Positions 33,913 through 46,949 of a stretch of 64,000 nt of DNA are shown here, piece by piece (position 1 is the stretch's first letter; each line of letters begins with the position of its first letter). The stretch is from NCBI RefSeq assembly GCF_030272615.1, contig NC_081410.1, positions 255,487,533 to 255,551,532 of the forward strand. Direction: 5' to 3'. Origin of the DNA: Cryptomeria japonica (taxonomy: Eukaryota > Streptophyta > Pinopsida > Cupressales > Cupressaceae). A model generated the notes under the pieces. It saw only the letters and a list, made by a program, of their open reading frames with translations. It ran no database searches and had not been told where the DNA came from. The translations under genes and the position numbers were made by a program.

Positions 33913-35740
33913 GTGATTATCTCAAAAAAATTTAAGTTTTTGACCTTCTAAAGATAACTCAATAGGTGATTATTGGTTTAGGAAGGTATGCTTTGTTGAT
34001 TTTACCACTGTTGTTGATTCATTGTGATAAAGCATCTCTTTGTTGAAAAGCACGTCCTTGCAAAATTTATCTGTTAAATTATGTCCTGGAGCCACGTAAA
34101 TAGTGACGAAACGGTGTAGGAATGTTCTATGTTTTAACAAGATCTTGTGATTGATGTACAAGAATCTTATCCTCTTCTGAGTAGCTTTATAACTGGGCTT
34201 TCTTTTCTTAAGGCGACACTTAAAATTCATATAAGAATATGATAGTTTACAAGTTGCTTGATTCCAATGTGAGTACAATTCTAATTTTGATATAACCTAG
34301 GTTCAAAATAGGAAAAATATATCCAAGGTAATGAACACAAGGTGGATTGATCAAGTTTTGTGATAGAGGATTTGATATATCTTGATGAGAAACCGAATGA
34401 TTTTGTTTTTTGCACTTAAGATGTTTGAATCACTAGCTTGTTGAATGTTTTATGCTTATGGAAACCTTTTGGAAATAGCCTGTTGGTTTAGTAACCCAAT
34501 TATCGAATTAGCTTGATGATTTGTGATAGTTTAAAGACAAATCTACTCAAGAAGTGTTTTGATACTGACTTTGAAAATTTGGTTTGATATGCTTTGCCTC
34601 AAATGTGAGAAAGCATTTGTACTAACTTTTGGTCAAAAGTGCTATTTTTTAAGGACAAATGTGCTATTTTGTTGCTTGAAAGCACTGCTCTAAATATGTT
34701 TCAAGGATTTTTTTTTCAATTTTTCCAGCAAGTTGTTGGATTTTTGCTCATTTTTAGATGCAATTTTTGACCATTCTGAGCATGTTATAGACATAGAAGA
34801 CACAATGTTTTGAAAAAAAAATGCACAAGCAAGTACAAATCTTATGGCAAACTAAGATAATAATTGTTGAATCTCACATGGGGTTTCCGCTAAGGCTACG
34901 CTATTCAAAGTGGATATTTAGATGCTTGACCCCACTGGATCCACCCTCAGCACTTACTTCTCTGAGGTAGCCAAGCACCAATTTCCATGAAAACTCCCCA
35001 TGGAAAACTTTATATCTCTACTAAGAACCGTATGTGTGTGAGCCGCTTCAGAGGTCCGACCTCGTGTGCCAACAATTAGAAGGATTTTGGCAACTAGTAC
35101 AAGTTTTTAGTAAAGGCTTATGATCATGTGACCATACATGCAGCACTTTCAGCTCTATAAATATAGAAGGTTCCCAGCCTATAGAGGTTATGCTCCATAG
35201 GGTTTATGGGAAAACATAGTGTCGGTATGAACTTATCAGCACATGTTGCTTGTGACTTTCATCACAAACATGATTTATTTAGAGTGGATCAGAAGGACTC
35301 GGTATTAGCCCGTTTCCACTTTGGGTCGTTCCCCTCTCACTGGCCCCCTCAAGGCAGCTCGGGAAGGTAGGCCCTCTAAAGGTTACACATAACAGAGAGT
35401 AGGTCTGGTTTTCTAATCACCGTATGAGGGTGAGAGCATACTTACCTACTACTTCGTCAAGCACGAAAAACACAAGTTTATTTTAGCCCTCTACAATCTA
35501 TGTACAACTACTTTAAAGAAGTCACTCAAAATGCAAGTTGCATGTTGTAGATTTATCCCTTAGTTAAGCTAAATGAGCAAGATATGATGTGTTACTTTCC
35601 AAAATAAAACTCTTAATTAACTATGTGAAGAAATGTATGAAATTTGCTTTAAAATAATCTTGCACATAGATATGTTAGTAGTTTGAAATTTTCGGTTCTT
35701 GGACATTCAGACCTATAGAAAAAGTTTGTTAGTTGCAAAT
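33913..35740 (-). other. Element E 5' leader
   Basis: No ORF with recognisable homology. The part at about 34,880-35,450 is less AT-rich and contains several short inverted repeats; the rest is AT-rich. It is the long untranslated leader upstream of gag. Confidence 0.5.
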
Positions 35741-36060
35741 AAAAGCGTTAGCCTAACAAATGCGTTGTCTTTCACCTCAAAAGCGTTGACCTAAAGGAGA
35801 AAAGCGTGAACCTGTGATACGAAAGCGCTACTTTGCGGACTAAAATGTGAGAATTCACTGACAAAAGCGCTAACCAAAATGGCAAATGTGTTAATCTCAG
35901 AGACAAAAGCGCTAATCTATGAATCAAATGCATTGATTTTTTGACAAAAGCGCTAACTTAAATGCCAAATGCGCTAACCTACGAGACAAAAGTGCTAATC
36001 TATTGAACAAAAGCTCTATTAGAACTCACACAAGCATGAATCTAAATTACAAATGCATTA
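35741..36060 (-). repeat. Array of AGCGCT-cored motifs (5' side of element E)
   Basis: Plus-strand copies of ACAAAAGCGCTAA-type sequence at about 20-45 base spacing, with complete AGCGCT cores near 35825, 35866, 35909 and 35950 and degenerate forms between (AAAAGCGTTAGC, AAATGCGCTAAC, AAAGTGCTAATC). The orientation is opposite to the array at 12023-12275. Confidence 0.75.
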
Positions 36061-36120
36061 AACTTATATTTGCGAGAACTAGACAGGATATTAGAAAGAT
36101 ATATGCGAGGCTTCAACCCC

Positions 36121-36138
36121 ATGGTGGACGCCAAAATG
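36121..36138 (-). promoter_or_regulatory. Element E primer-binding site region
   Basis: The minus strand reads CATTTTGGCGTCCACCAT directly after the 5' LTR, resembling the TTGGCGCC-type primer sites followed by CACCGTGGGG in Gypsy elements. The tRNA was not identified. Confidence 0.65.
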
Positions 36139-37261
36139 TGTCGACTTGAATTTCATCATCAGAATACTACCTGCAACATATTAGTTTCACAAAATACAAA
36201 GGAAATGCTACAGCAAATCCAAACTCAACCAATGAAACTACATGAAATTGATATTAAAATAAGAACCATATTATTACCTTCATAATTTAAGTCTCATTGT
36301 GTCCTAACTCCACTAGTTGCAGATGAATTGCTCTTAGACAAGCACTGATAGCTTCCAAGATGGCATATGAAGAATGGACTGATAACTCATAGTTAACTAA
36401 TACTATGATATGCAATGCAAATTATTTAAAGCTAAATGATTATGCTAAATGCTAATTGCTTCAAGATTAAAACTCACAGATGCATAAGTTTACTCAAATT
36501 GTTAACTTGAAGACTAACTCTTTCTCAACTCAAACTCCCACATTTATAGACTTTTGAGAGAATAAGATGATGTGTCCTAGATCAATGGTCATGATCAGAT
36601 CTGCAAATTTGTATGGTTGTGAGCAAAGGTGAAGGTTGGGAGAAAGGGGGAAGGAGAAGACAAGTGTCACTCATCTCACCTTGAATGGGTTGCTGACTGA
36701 GGGAATCTAGGGATGGTTGGAGAAGATTTAGGCATGAGAGGACAAGTGGACTCAAGTCCTTCCTAAGATATAGGGATGTTAGAGAGAATATAGAAGAATG
36801 TTAAGAAATATGTGTACGTACACAATATTTCATTTATTTTGGAAGTTGGAGATAAGTGGCTAATAAATGTTTTATTTATTTTAATTTTGTTGAATTATTT
36901 AGCCACATGATTGATGGGTTGGAAATGAAAGATGAAGTGAGGATGGAAGGATGAGTTGGAAAAGAAATTAAATAATTTAGAAATCATTTAATATTTGAGA
37001 CTATAGGATAGAAGAATAACCATTAAATATTAGATATTCAATTGTTTAGAGGAATAATTAAATATTAGATATTTAATTAATTGATTAGAGGAAAAGGATA
37101 AATAAATTAATTAATAAAATATTTCAATTAAATTAATTAATAGAATAATATGGAATGAATTAAATAAATTAATCTTTTCAAATTAATTATTTAATAGAAG
37201 AATTATTTAATAAATATTAAATATTTATTTAATCGCTTATAGCCATTTTTATGTGTATACA
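36139..37261 (-). repeat. Element E 5' LTR (right)
   Basis: 1123 bp matching 10360-11505, ending GTGTATACA on the plus strand. Confidence 0.9.
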
Positions 37262-40200
37262 CATACAAATAGAAGAAAGGAGGAACAAGTTGGCAATTGA
37301 TTAACAATTTTTTTTCAGTTGATTCACAATAATTAATGAGCAGCATTCACCAGAAATTGACTGAGACAAAATGGCAGATTTCTAGGCAGCAGTTAAGGAA
37401 TGAGTTCTAGTTCAACTTGGACTCTTCTACCTCTTCATGAGTTTGTGTATTTGGATTTATTGAAGACAACACACATTGGAGAAGCTTGTGGAAACAATAT
37501 TTGGTGATTCATAAATAATTATAACATGTTTTGTACACATGTTCAGCCATGACTATATTTTATAGTTGTAGAGTTTGAAGGTGGTTTGAAGGTGATTAGA
37601 ACTTTCTCAACTCTTGTTAGTTTAATCTTTACTATTAGTCATGACTAGAATAAGTCATCTCCTTACTGTCATAGGAGAAATAACATTTGTAATAATTTGT
37701 CGAGTTTGTAATTACTCCAACTCTTAAGCCTCAAGCATATATTTGTGATTTTATTGAGTTGTGAGTAAGTAGCATTGAGAATAGTTAGTGTAGTGTAGAG
37801 AGAGTATCCAGTTAATTTTGAGTCTTGTTAATGGTGTCTATGTTCAATCAACAAGTCTTATACATGTCCATGTAATATTTGATTTTTAATAAAAAGATTA
37901 TTTGAGCATTGAAGCTAGTCTATTGAAGATAAAATGCTAATGACAGATTGAAGCAACTCAAGAAAGGGCCACTTGAGGAATTGTGACTCCATCATAGTTT
38001 AGATTTGCAATAGTTTAGATTTTTATTCATTATGCTTTAATTTTATTAGTGAGTTGGTTATGATAGGTTTTGTTTTCAGTATATTTAATTTCACTAGTTT
38101 TAGAACAGTTAGCCTGCAGTCAGTGTTGTTGCAAATAACTAGTCTTCCTACATCCACTACTGTGTAGTTAGTTTTATTTCTAGCATTGTCATGTTTTCAA
38201 TTTAGCTTATTATTATGAGTTTATTTTCTATACACAACTAAAATAACAACTTAGAAGGCTTCCATAGTGCATATATATTGTTGTCTCATTTCAAGTTCAC
38301 GTCCCTGGGTTGATAATTAAATGTAGTTTCTAGTTCATGAAGGGTTGCTTAGTGTGGATGAAAATCCATGAGTTGTGAATTAGTATTCCAACCTCAATTG
38401 CAATTAGAAAGCTCAATAGTATGAAGTAAAGTCTTTGTGCAATGGTAGAGTAGAAAATCTTGCAATATACCTGTAAGTCTTTGAGCTAGCAGTATATTTG
38501 TGTTTGGGTTACAGTGGTTGATAGGACTTAGGTATTCAAAAGAATCTTTGAGTTCTTGGTGTACACATTTCCCGTCCCCAAGTCATTTTCAGAAAAAGGA
38601 AGTAACTGAAAACTTTGTTCTTTCACATACACTTTACTTCCTAGTTATCTTAGTTTTAATATTACTACAAAATTGGAATTGTTTTAGTTAAAGGAATGTG
38701 TTTTGAAAAGAGAATAGATATAATTGGTTTTGAAATAGAGGACTAAGTTGTTTCATCTCGGAACAATGTAAACTTAACAAGTAGATAGAATAGAAAGTAA
38801 TTGTAGTAGAAATGGGGAGTCAACCCTTACAATTAGGAGAGATCATATCTTGCCTTTTGAGAGATATTATCTTTTGTGTTGTCATTAAACTCGCATTTTG
38901 TAAACCTTCATCATCTTACCAAATTTTCACCCAACATTTTATTTATGAATTATTTTAATTTTGATTTGAAAATTTACTTTTTACTTTAAGAGCTATTCTT
39001 TTATTTAAAAATTTATAATTTTATTTTTTAAATTATTATAATTATATTTTGAAGGCCTCCAATATAATAAAATAAATATAAAAATACCTTAACCATACCT
39101 ATAATTTAACTTGAGAAAGGTATTCTCTAACATATTTTACCCACTTTAACACAATTTTAAATACACTTCACATTTCAATATTAACCACCAAGACATTAAT
39201 ATTAGTATTTTGTTATTTAATTACTCTTTAAGTATATTTTCAAAGATTATTATCGTTTTGATTTGATGTTTTTATTTTATCCTTTCAAATTTACTTATAA
39301 TTTTTTAGTACACTTCCTTTTAAATGCCTCTCATATAATAAAATAAATATAAATATTTACTTTTATTATATCTATAATTTAATCTCAAGTAATGTATTCT
39401 CCTAATAAGTATATTTTTATTTATTGATTATTTTTCATTTCAAAAACTAATTTTTACTTTGCAAAGTTATTTAATTTCTTTTAAAACATTTTATAATTTT
39501 ATTTTTTTCAAATATATACTAATTATATTTTGATTTAAAAAACATGTCTTGGAAGTACTAAAGTGTCGTTAAATTATTTAATTATATGACGTGATTTTTC
39601 ATTTTGAGAATTGCTTATTTTCTTCTTATAATTTTTTTAATAAAGTTATGATTTTACCGGCTATATATTCTTTAAAATATCTTTCCATTTTAGCTATTTG
39701 ATATATTTTTTAATGATTTTTGTTAACACACTCACATTTCACACTTAGTGCTATCACAAATAGATTGATGATTTTAATACAGTATGTTGATAAAAATATT
39801 TTAGATCTATTCAAGAAAAGATGAACAATTTTATATAATAGGTTGATTAAAAAAATATTTAATAAAATTTAAGAGTTAAAAAGATGAAAAAAGGATTTTG
39901 ATATATTAGTTAAGAGAGAAAAGAATATTAAATCAATAAATTGATTTGTTTTTATATCAAGGTTAACAAATTTTTAAAAAATATTTAGATCTTCTATAAA
40001 AGATAAGATGATCATTGAGAACAAGAAGACAAAAAAATACTTGGACAAAACAAAACAATCTTGTAAGATATACAAATCACCAACTCAACGTTAGGGTGGT
40101 TTGAAAAATCGTGTTAATATTTTTTTCTTTACCACAGTGCAAGGATTCTCCTCTCCTAAACTTTTTTTTGGAACAAGGAAAATTCATAAGATCATAGGTA

Positions 40201-40430
40201 GAACCTTCATCCGACTCTGAAGCCTTGAAAGAGGTATCCTGGAATGTATAGTCTTTAAGATCTACAAGTTGTCATGTTGAATCTTTATAGCATTGAATTC
40301 ACATACTCTAGCTTAACCAAAGCTTTTTGTTAGCTTTGTCTATCTCAAATTGTGCTAACAACTAAGACTTCAAATTAGAAATAAAATAGTGGAGGATAAA
40401 GAAGGTTTTATCCCAGTCAAAATAGAAACA
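37262..40430. other. AT-rich stretch without recognisable genes
   Basis: No protein homology on either strand. The first part may continue the LTR cut at 10360. Bases about 38,940-40,100 are extremely AT-rich with two similar passages (CTCTAACATATTTTACCC and TCTCCTAATAAGTATATT regions, each after a TATAATAAAATAAATATAAA block near 39063 and 39338), suggesting an old degenerate repeat. Confidence 0.4.
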
Positions 40431-40918
40431 AGAACAGAGGATAGAAGAGAACTCTCAGAGATAGGCAAACCGATGAGGTTTTCAACAGGTTTGATGCTCT
40501 AGAAGATTTGGGGCAATTTGATGATGCTTTGGCTGACTTGCCTTTAGGTTCAGATGCTCAAGGAATTATTCAAATGAATGATGAGAAAGAAATTGAGCAT
40601 CAGGTTGGAACTCGGGTCTTAGATTTTGAATTCCAAATGGATACATACACTTCCTAGGTGAATATGTATCCTCCAGAGGGTGTTGGAACTAAGGAAAAAA
40701 GTACAAGCTCAGATCTTCCTAGCTTAGGGTCTATTCCAGAAAAAGAGTCATTGGATAGCAATAAAAATAAGGGGTCCTAGGTAACATTTGGACTTTAGCA
40801 AAAAAAATTTAAGAAAGTTGTTCCTAAAAGACCCCCCATAACTAAGGGGAGGAAGAAAGATCAAGAGAAGGTTAATTTAATATGTGAGAGATGGTTGAGT
40901 CTAGTTTTGTAAAGGCCA

Positions 40919-41980
40919 TTGATTCCCACTTCTTTCCTCCTCAAAAATTATTGTGATATCTTGGAATGTAAGGGGTTGAATAGAATCCCTAGAAAAAAGG
41001 TTATTCATGAGTTGATTGCTTCTCATTCTCCTGATGTGGGGTTTATTCAAGAATCTAAGTTTTCAATGGATGGTATGTTAAAAACAACTTCCAAAATTTC
41101 AGCTCGAAGTCACTGTCAGTGTGTCAAGGCTCAAGGAACTTTTGGGGGCCTAGTTGTTATTTGGGACCCTTGTAAGCTTGTGTCTCTTTGGTGGATCTCT
41201 AGTAGGTTTTTGATTTCTATGGGTGTTGTGAGTAGTGATTCTAGTGAAAATATCCTACTCTCTAATGTGTATGCCCCAATAGATTTCAGTGAGAAATTTG
41301 TGTTATGGTCTCATATCAGATTTATTTGTTCTCTTGCCCTTTTGTATCTGTGGATTATTGCAGGAGATTTCAATGCTATATCAAGTCTAGATGAAAAAAG
41401 GGATGGAAACTCTAGATTTTATCCTTCAGTAGAGATGCTAAGAGAAAATATTGAATTGTTGAGGGTGGTGGATGTAAATCCTTCTAATGGTTTGTTTACT
41501 TGGAACAATAGAAGATGTGGAAAAGAAGTGATTTGATAGATTTTTGGTATCTTGCTACTAGATTAGGGGAAATTGGACAACTAGCTCTAAGATTTTAGAT
41601 TAGAAAGGCTATGATCATTGGCCAATCAAATTTATTTCCTCCCACTTTCAGGCTTCATAAAACCCATCCTTTAAGTTTCATCTTATGTGGCTTTGTGATC
41701 CTTCTCTTCAAGACCTAATTTTGAATTGGTGGCAAGAAGGGAGGATGGCTTATGGCACTGTAATGTGCTCATTTGTCAAGAAACTTCAATATGTCAAGTA
41801 TAAGATCAAAAGATGGAACAAGTTATGCTTTGGCAACATCTTTTCAGCAAAGTTGGAGGCACAATCTAGGATCGACACTATAACTAGCCAAATTAGAGAC
41901 CAGGGCCTTTCTGAAGAATTTTATAGAGAAGAAGCTATGGTTGTTAGAGAGTTGGAAGAATGGGAACTTTGAGAGGATAT
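40919..41980 (+). pseudogene. LINE apurinic-type endonuclease domain
   Basis: The 205-codon piece contains VGFIQESKFSMD (usual FLQETK), GTFGGLVVIWDP, LLSNVYAPID and IIAGDFNAISSLDEKRDG with the catalytic GDFN, then a FTWNNRR block. A second piece (41685-41972) continues the region linking to RT (KYKIKRWNKLCFGNIF). An early frameshift precedes ILECKGLNR. Confidence 0.82.
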
Positions 41981-42188
41981 TTATTGCAAACAAAAGGCTA
42001 GAGTGGATTGGCTTTAGGAAGGTGACAGGAACACAAAAAAATTTCACAATTTTGTCAAGGACAAGAGACATGGAAATTATCTTACTTCCCTCATCTCTCA
42101 AGAGGGTGTCCATCTCTCATGTTCTAGGGAGATTACTCAAGAGGCTATTAGATTCTTTAGGGCTCTATTCACTAAGAATTCTACTTCA

Positions 42189-43300
42189 ATGATCCTGGAA
42201 GAAAGATTAGTTCTTGATTGTATTCCCACTATCATCTCTGCAAAAATAAATGAGAATATATGTAGACCTATCTCCTTAGAGGAGGTTGAAAGGGTGGTTT
42301 TTGGAATGAAGAAGGGTAAATCCCCTAGCCTAGATGGATTTCCTATTGAATTCTATCAAGATTTTTGGGAAATAATCAATTTGGATCTCTTGGAAGTGGT
42401 GCAGGAATCCTACAGGAACAAGTAGATGATAAGGGCTAAGAATGGTACTTTCCTGGCCCTTATTCCTAAGAAGGAGGGAGACAACTCTTTAAGCTCTTTT
42501 CCTCCTATTTCCTTGTGTAATGTGGTTTATAAAATCATAACAAAATTGTTTGCTGAAAGACTTAAAGTGCGGCTACCTAAATTGATTTTTGAAAAGCAGG
42601 GAGGATCTATAGCTAGAAGACAAATTCTTGATGGGATTGTTATAACCTCTAAAGCAATGCATTCTATGGCAACTTTGAAGGAGAAGGCTATGTTTATTAA
42701 GGTAGATATGGCCAAGGCTTATGACATAGTTAAATGGAGTTTTCTTTGCCAGATTCTTGAAGTCTTTGGTTTTGATGGGGAGTGGATTAACTCGATTATG
42801 AGTTGTATTAACACCTTGTCTTTTGTTGTTTTCATCAACAGTGAGCCCACTAAAAAATTTGGAGCTTCAAGAGGTCTAAACCAAGGTGACCCTCTTTCCC
42901 TATACTTATTCATCCTTATGGTGGAAGGACTTGGAAGACTAGTTGGTTCTAGGGTAAGGCAAGAACTGATTAATGGTTGGGAGTGGGACTATGGTCTTTC
43001 CCCTTCTTCCCATCTTCAATTTGTAGTTGACATGAATTTGATGTCTGCTGCTAAAATTTTGGACAACAAATTAATAAGGACAAATATTTTATATACTTTT
43101 TTAACACACCTCTATCTATTTAAGAAAGGATTTCCAAGATTCTTAGATTTTAGGTTGGCGTGCTCCCTTTTGGTTATATTGGGATACCTATATCATACCT
43201 TCCTCTGAACAGAATATTCTAGCAAGTTTTTATGGATAATATTCATCAGAAGGTAAGTCACTGGACTTATAGATGGTTGTCTTTAGTTGGGAGAATGATT
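42189..43300 (+). pseudogene. LINE reverse transcriptase
   Basis: Blocks in order: KKGKSPSLDGFPIEFYQDFW, FLALIPKKEGDNSLSSFPPI, SLCNVVYKIITKLFAERLK, IDMAK-type AMFIKVDMAKAYDIVKWSFL, and NQGDPLSLYLFILMVEGL. The catalytic FADD box reads FVVD (near 43021), so the active site is lost. A KVSHWTYRWLSLVGR block follows near 43255 in another frame. Confidence 0.85.
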
Positions 43301-43520
43301 TTTTGAAGTTTGTGGTTCAGGCCCTCCCTATTTATAGATGTTTTGTGCAAACTTCCTATGGATTTATTTATCCACAGTCTCTTTTAGGGGGATTTCCTTT
43401 TTTTTTATTTTGATTAAGTCCCCACTTCCCGTATTCTTTTCATGTGAGTTTGGTTTCGGCATTCGCATTCATCACATGTTGGCACAGCTCGCATCTTCCA
43501 AGCCTCTCCTTTTCTCTTTG

Positions 43521-44640
43521 TTGTGGAGTCATGATCAACTAAAATGTGGCGATGGTCTTCTTTTCATTTACATTGTTGGGTCAACGGTTATTAAATAAAG
43601 TTGTGATATGTGGTAGCTCTCTGCCAGGTTTTTTATTTATAGTTTTGCTGGGTTCTAAGCTTTTCCCTCTTGCAGCCATGTGTCTTTCATAATGGTGGTC
43701 AAGAGATCTTTGTGAATGTTTTCCAAGGAGTGGGGCGTTTGTGCTCAAACTACAAGAAGTTGACGAAACGACCATGGATCTTTAAAACTTTTTGCAAAAG
43801 GTTGGGGGGCAATTGTGCTAGGCGTCGAAAGCAGTTTTCTCTTTCACACCCCTGGTTGATGTCCTGGGTAGTGATGGTGTTGCCAGGAGTGCATCTTCAA
43901 AATGCCTTCTCTATTTTCCATTAGGGCCCATTCTATAAGAAGTGCAATGTTTGTTTCTCCAAGGGTTCTGAACTTTTAGTTTACTAAGGAAGATATAGAC
44001 AAGTTTTCTAGGCAGGAATTTGGCCTCTAATCTCTTATTGTATTTCAAGAATAAGATAATCTAATTGTGCTTGCAGCCTCTTGGATTACCTTATTTGGTG
44101 TGCATTGATAGTTTTTGTGCATCTTCGATATTCTGGCATAACTTTAGCAATATATGCTTAAGATTCTATTGATTAAATCATGTTTTTATACTCTTTATCT
44201 AGTAGATACATGGTATATGTTTCTTTACATTAAAGAAATCTTTGGATGTATCTTGATTAGTGTTCAAAGCATGTAGATTGTTGAAAGAGCCTCAGAATGA
44301 CATGCATGTGAAGTTTTATGTGCTCCTAGTTTGATAGAAAATATCAATTCAACATATCGCTTTAGAATAGATTTTCTTTTAATGGTTCTTTCTTCCCCTT
44401 TTCTCCCCCAAATGAATGAAGAGGTGACTTCTAAAATCCTGAAGGTAACTTAGTGAAAATGTGCAAGTCCCCCATTGTTGAGTTTCCCATAAGGCTATTT
44501 TCCTAAGAGTATTTTTAGTGATCAACAATAATTTTTCTAGCATGCTCGATGGGACTCCTTTTTGCTTATTTTTAAAAGTGGGTGTATGAGCCATATACCT
44601 ATTACTAGGAGCCAAACTATATTGAATCCAAGTTTATTGT
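43521..44640. other. No recognisable gene
   Basis: Short opposing ORFs only. It lies between the LINE and the Gypsy F gag and may hold the LINE 3' end and the 5' LTR of F, but no boundary could be seen. Confidence 0.35.
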
Positions 44641-44719
44641 TACCACCTCTAGTAGCAGTCCAATTAGTAATAGGAAGAGGAATACAAATCCCAATCCAAG
44701 TAGTTCATGTACTGATGGC

Positions 44720-45640
44720 AGCCTAGCCTCCTAGAAATTTTGATACTTGGAATAGTGGGAGTCCTCTTATTCCACCTGCTCCTCCTACTCAGTGGGATGT
44801 TATCCCAACCTTCGCATTAAAAGCATTGCCGAAATTCACCAGAGAGGATTCTAAAACCCTCGGAGAACACTTACAAGATATGGTTGATGTATGCACGGTG
44901 CACAATGGCACACAACAAAATTTGGCATTAAGATTAATTGTAGCTTCTTTTAAATGAAAATCTTGAGATTGGTATAGATCTCTCATGCCAAATTCAATAG
45001 GCGACTGGGACCAGCTGGGAGATCATTTCTTTGAATGCTTCACCAAAAAGAGAGATCTTCCTTGTTGCAGCAGCTCATAATCATCAAAAGGGCTCCTCAA
45101 GAAGATGTAATTGACTTCAACTCTAGGTTCCAAAAGACCTGGAAAAGGATACCTATATCTTCTCAACCTCCCACAGATATGTCCTTTGTGTTCTACCTAA
45201 AAGCTTTCAATTCTGATATATCTATTATGATTCAATCTTTAGGCAGAAACACTCTCCTGAATGCTTACAAACTTGCAATCCAAGTAGAGAACAACCTGAT
45301 TGATGCTGGTAAACTCGCTCCAAGATTGCCTATGTGGTATTCCCCGACTTAACAAGACAAGTTCCTGATTAATCAACCCATGTACGTATACCTGAATGCC
45401 TAGTAGGAAAGCACTTTTCCCCCTTCTGCCCTAGCTACTAAAGTGAATGACATGAAGAATTTGCTTAGGACCTTTTCAAATGAAATAATTAATCTTAAGA
45501 GGTTACAAGCATCACCTACTAGACCCCCTTTTTAGCAAAATTACCAAGGAGGAAGACCCCCTTTTCAACAAAACCAATATCAGGAAGGTGCAAGAGCTAG
45601 CCAAACAATCAAATTGTATTGATGCCAACCCCTTTGGAGA
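44720..45640 (+). pseudogene. Element F Gag
   Basis: FALKALPKFTREDSKTLGEHLQDM near 44815 and WYRSLMPNSIGDWDQLGDHFF near 44970 are followed, after a frameshift, by the piece at 45035-45352 (APQEDVIDFNSRFQKTWKRI). These are the consecutive parts of a Gypsy capsid. A Gln/Pro-rich tail (RPPFQQNQYQEG near 45555) follows. No zinc knuckle is seen. Confidence 0.75.
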
Positions 45641-46372
45641 CTATTCCTCCTAACCACAACAAGGAGTTGGTCCCTGGCTAGAATAACTTAGGAGCTGACA
45701 CCAATTCTTGGTGTTTCCCTTGTAACAATACTCACATGCCTCAAAACTTCCCAAGAGGAAATTTACAACAAAAGGTAGTGGATCAAATAAATCAAGGAAT
45801 GAGCCCTAATACTAGTGTGTGTGCTTCTCCGGGTATGGATAATGTTGCACTTACAACTCAAATGTAGGGCATGTCCATGGAATAAGAGGCAAAAATTTCT
45901 CTCGATCACACTCTCTTCTCATGGATGGAGGGAGAAGAAATAGTAGTTACAAATGATGCATCTACAACATCATCAAAATTTCCCCAAGTGTAGTCTGAAT
46001 ATAACCTCGACTCGAAGTGTTGGTTTATAGGGGAACCTGTGATACAACAACCAAAGGTAAGTTCAGAGAAGCCTGAGGAGCAGCCCGTTGTGATTTATAG
46101 CTCACAGAAAACTAAGGACTTCATTCTTTATAAAGCTAGGGAGTAAAAAGCTCTCGTTCCTAAAATCCTTGATGTAGTAGAATAATTAAAGAAGGCTCCT
46201 ACCAACATGTCCCTATGGGATATTCTCACTATTCTAAAATAGAAAAACCATTTATGGGAAGCGCTTGGGGAAGTAGAAAAGCTTTCGACCATTCCGGCAT
46301 AAAATTTTGTATGTGCAAAAGACAAAGGACCTGAGTTGGTTGATCAGTCGCTAACATCAGCAGTGCTCACAA

Positions 46373-46848
46373 TGAAAGTCTAGAAGATCCTGCTAATATA
46401 AAGAAAGCTAAGCCTAAACCTAATCCTTTCTTTGTAACTCTTATATTTGGGGACAAGCTACTCCACAACCCTATAATCGATTCTGGTGCAAGTGCTATGG
46501 TCATGCCCAAACAAATAGTAGAGGTCTTGAAATTAGAATATGAGCCCATAAATAGGGGAGTCATACAGCTTGATGGGAACAAAGTCCAAACCATGGGTGT
46601 AATAAAAAATCTCCCGCTTACCTTGTTCACTTGTCAAAGCATCACCATCTCCCAAGAAATAGCAATCATTGATATTCCCCATGTTTTTGGCCTTTGCCTG
46701 TCCAGAGATTTCACTACAAAAGTAGGGGGATATCTCTCTTTAGACCTGTCTTACCTTATCCTAAGAATAAAGCATGGGGATAAATTAAAAATATTATTTG
46801 AGCCTTTACACTCAGAGCATATAGTTGATGAAGCTATGATCAATTTTT
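46373..46848 (+). pseudogene. Element F aspartic protease
   Basis: NPFFVTLIFGDKLLHNPIID leads into DSGASAMVMP, with the catalytic Asp at 46479. VMGVIKNLPLTLF-type strands and an ILRIKHGDKLKI end follow. The 117-codon open piece starts just after the active site; the frame extends upstream to a stop before 46380. Retains the catalytic motif. Confidence 0.82.
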
Positions 46849-46949
46849 AAGCAACTCATGCATCCATCTCAGGAGATGAGATGAGATGTGTAGAATTATT
46901 TAAAGATGAAGAAATTGCAGGGGACTGAACTCTGGACCAAGAGGTTTCC

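Larger units (their letters stand above)
10360..37261 (-). mobile_element. Element E: Tat-lineage Gypsy LTR retrotransposon with nested insertions
   Basis: A pair of about 1.1-kb LTRs (10360-11505 and 36139-37261) with clearly matching sequence bound a 26.9-kb element read on the minus strand. A primer site lies inside the right LTR and a polypurine tract inside the left one. The order is gag, protease (DGG), linker, RT, RNase H, second RNase H, integrase, then an antisense plant-mobile-domain ORF. Element B interrupts the integrase end and Copia element D interrupts RT; without them E is about 16 kb. Two RNase H domains and an antisense ORF are known traits of the Tat lineage (Ogre, Retand and relatives). 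All genes are decayed. No clear target duplication was seen. Confidence 0.85.
40450..43520 (+). mobile_element. Decayed L1-type LINE
   Basis: An endonuclease domain followed by a non-LTR reverse transcriptase in the plus sense. A Lys-rich leader at about 40,700-40,880 may be the end of ORF1. Frameshifts and stops are frequent. The 3' end is not clear and no poly-A or target duplication was identified, so the bounds are approximate. Confidence 0.8.

Noticed and set aside
35741-36060. CRISPR-like array
   Set aside because: Spacing and units are irregular and this is plant retrotransposon leader sequence; the array pairs with one at the other end of the same element.
37262-40430. Host gene in the largest gap between elements
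   Set aside because: No ORF above 63 codons, no splice-consistent coding blocks and no homology recognised.
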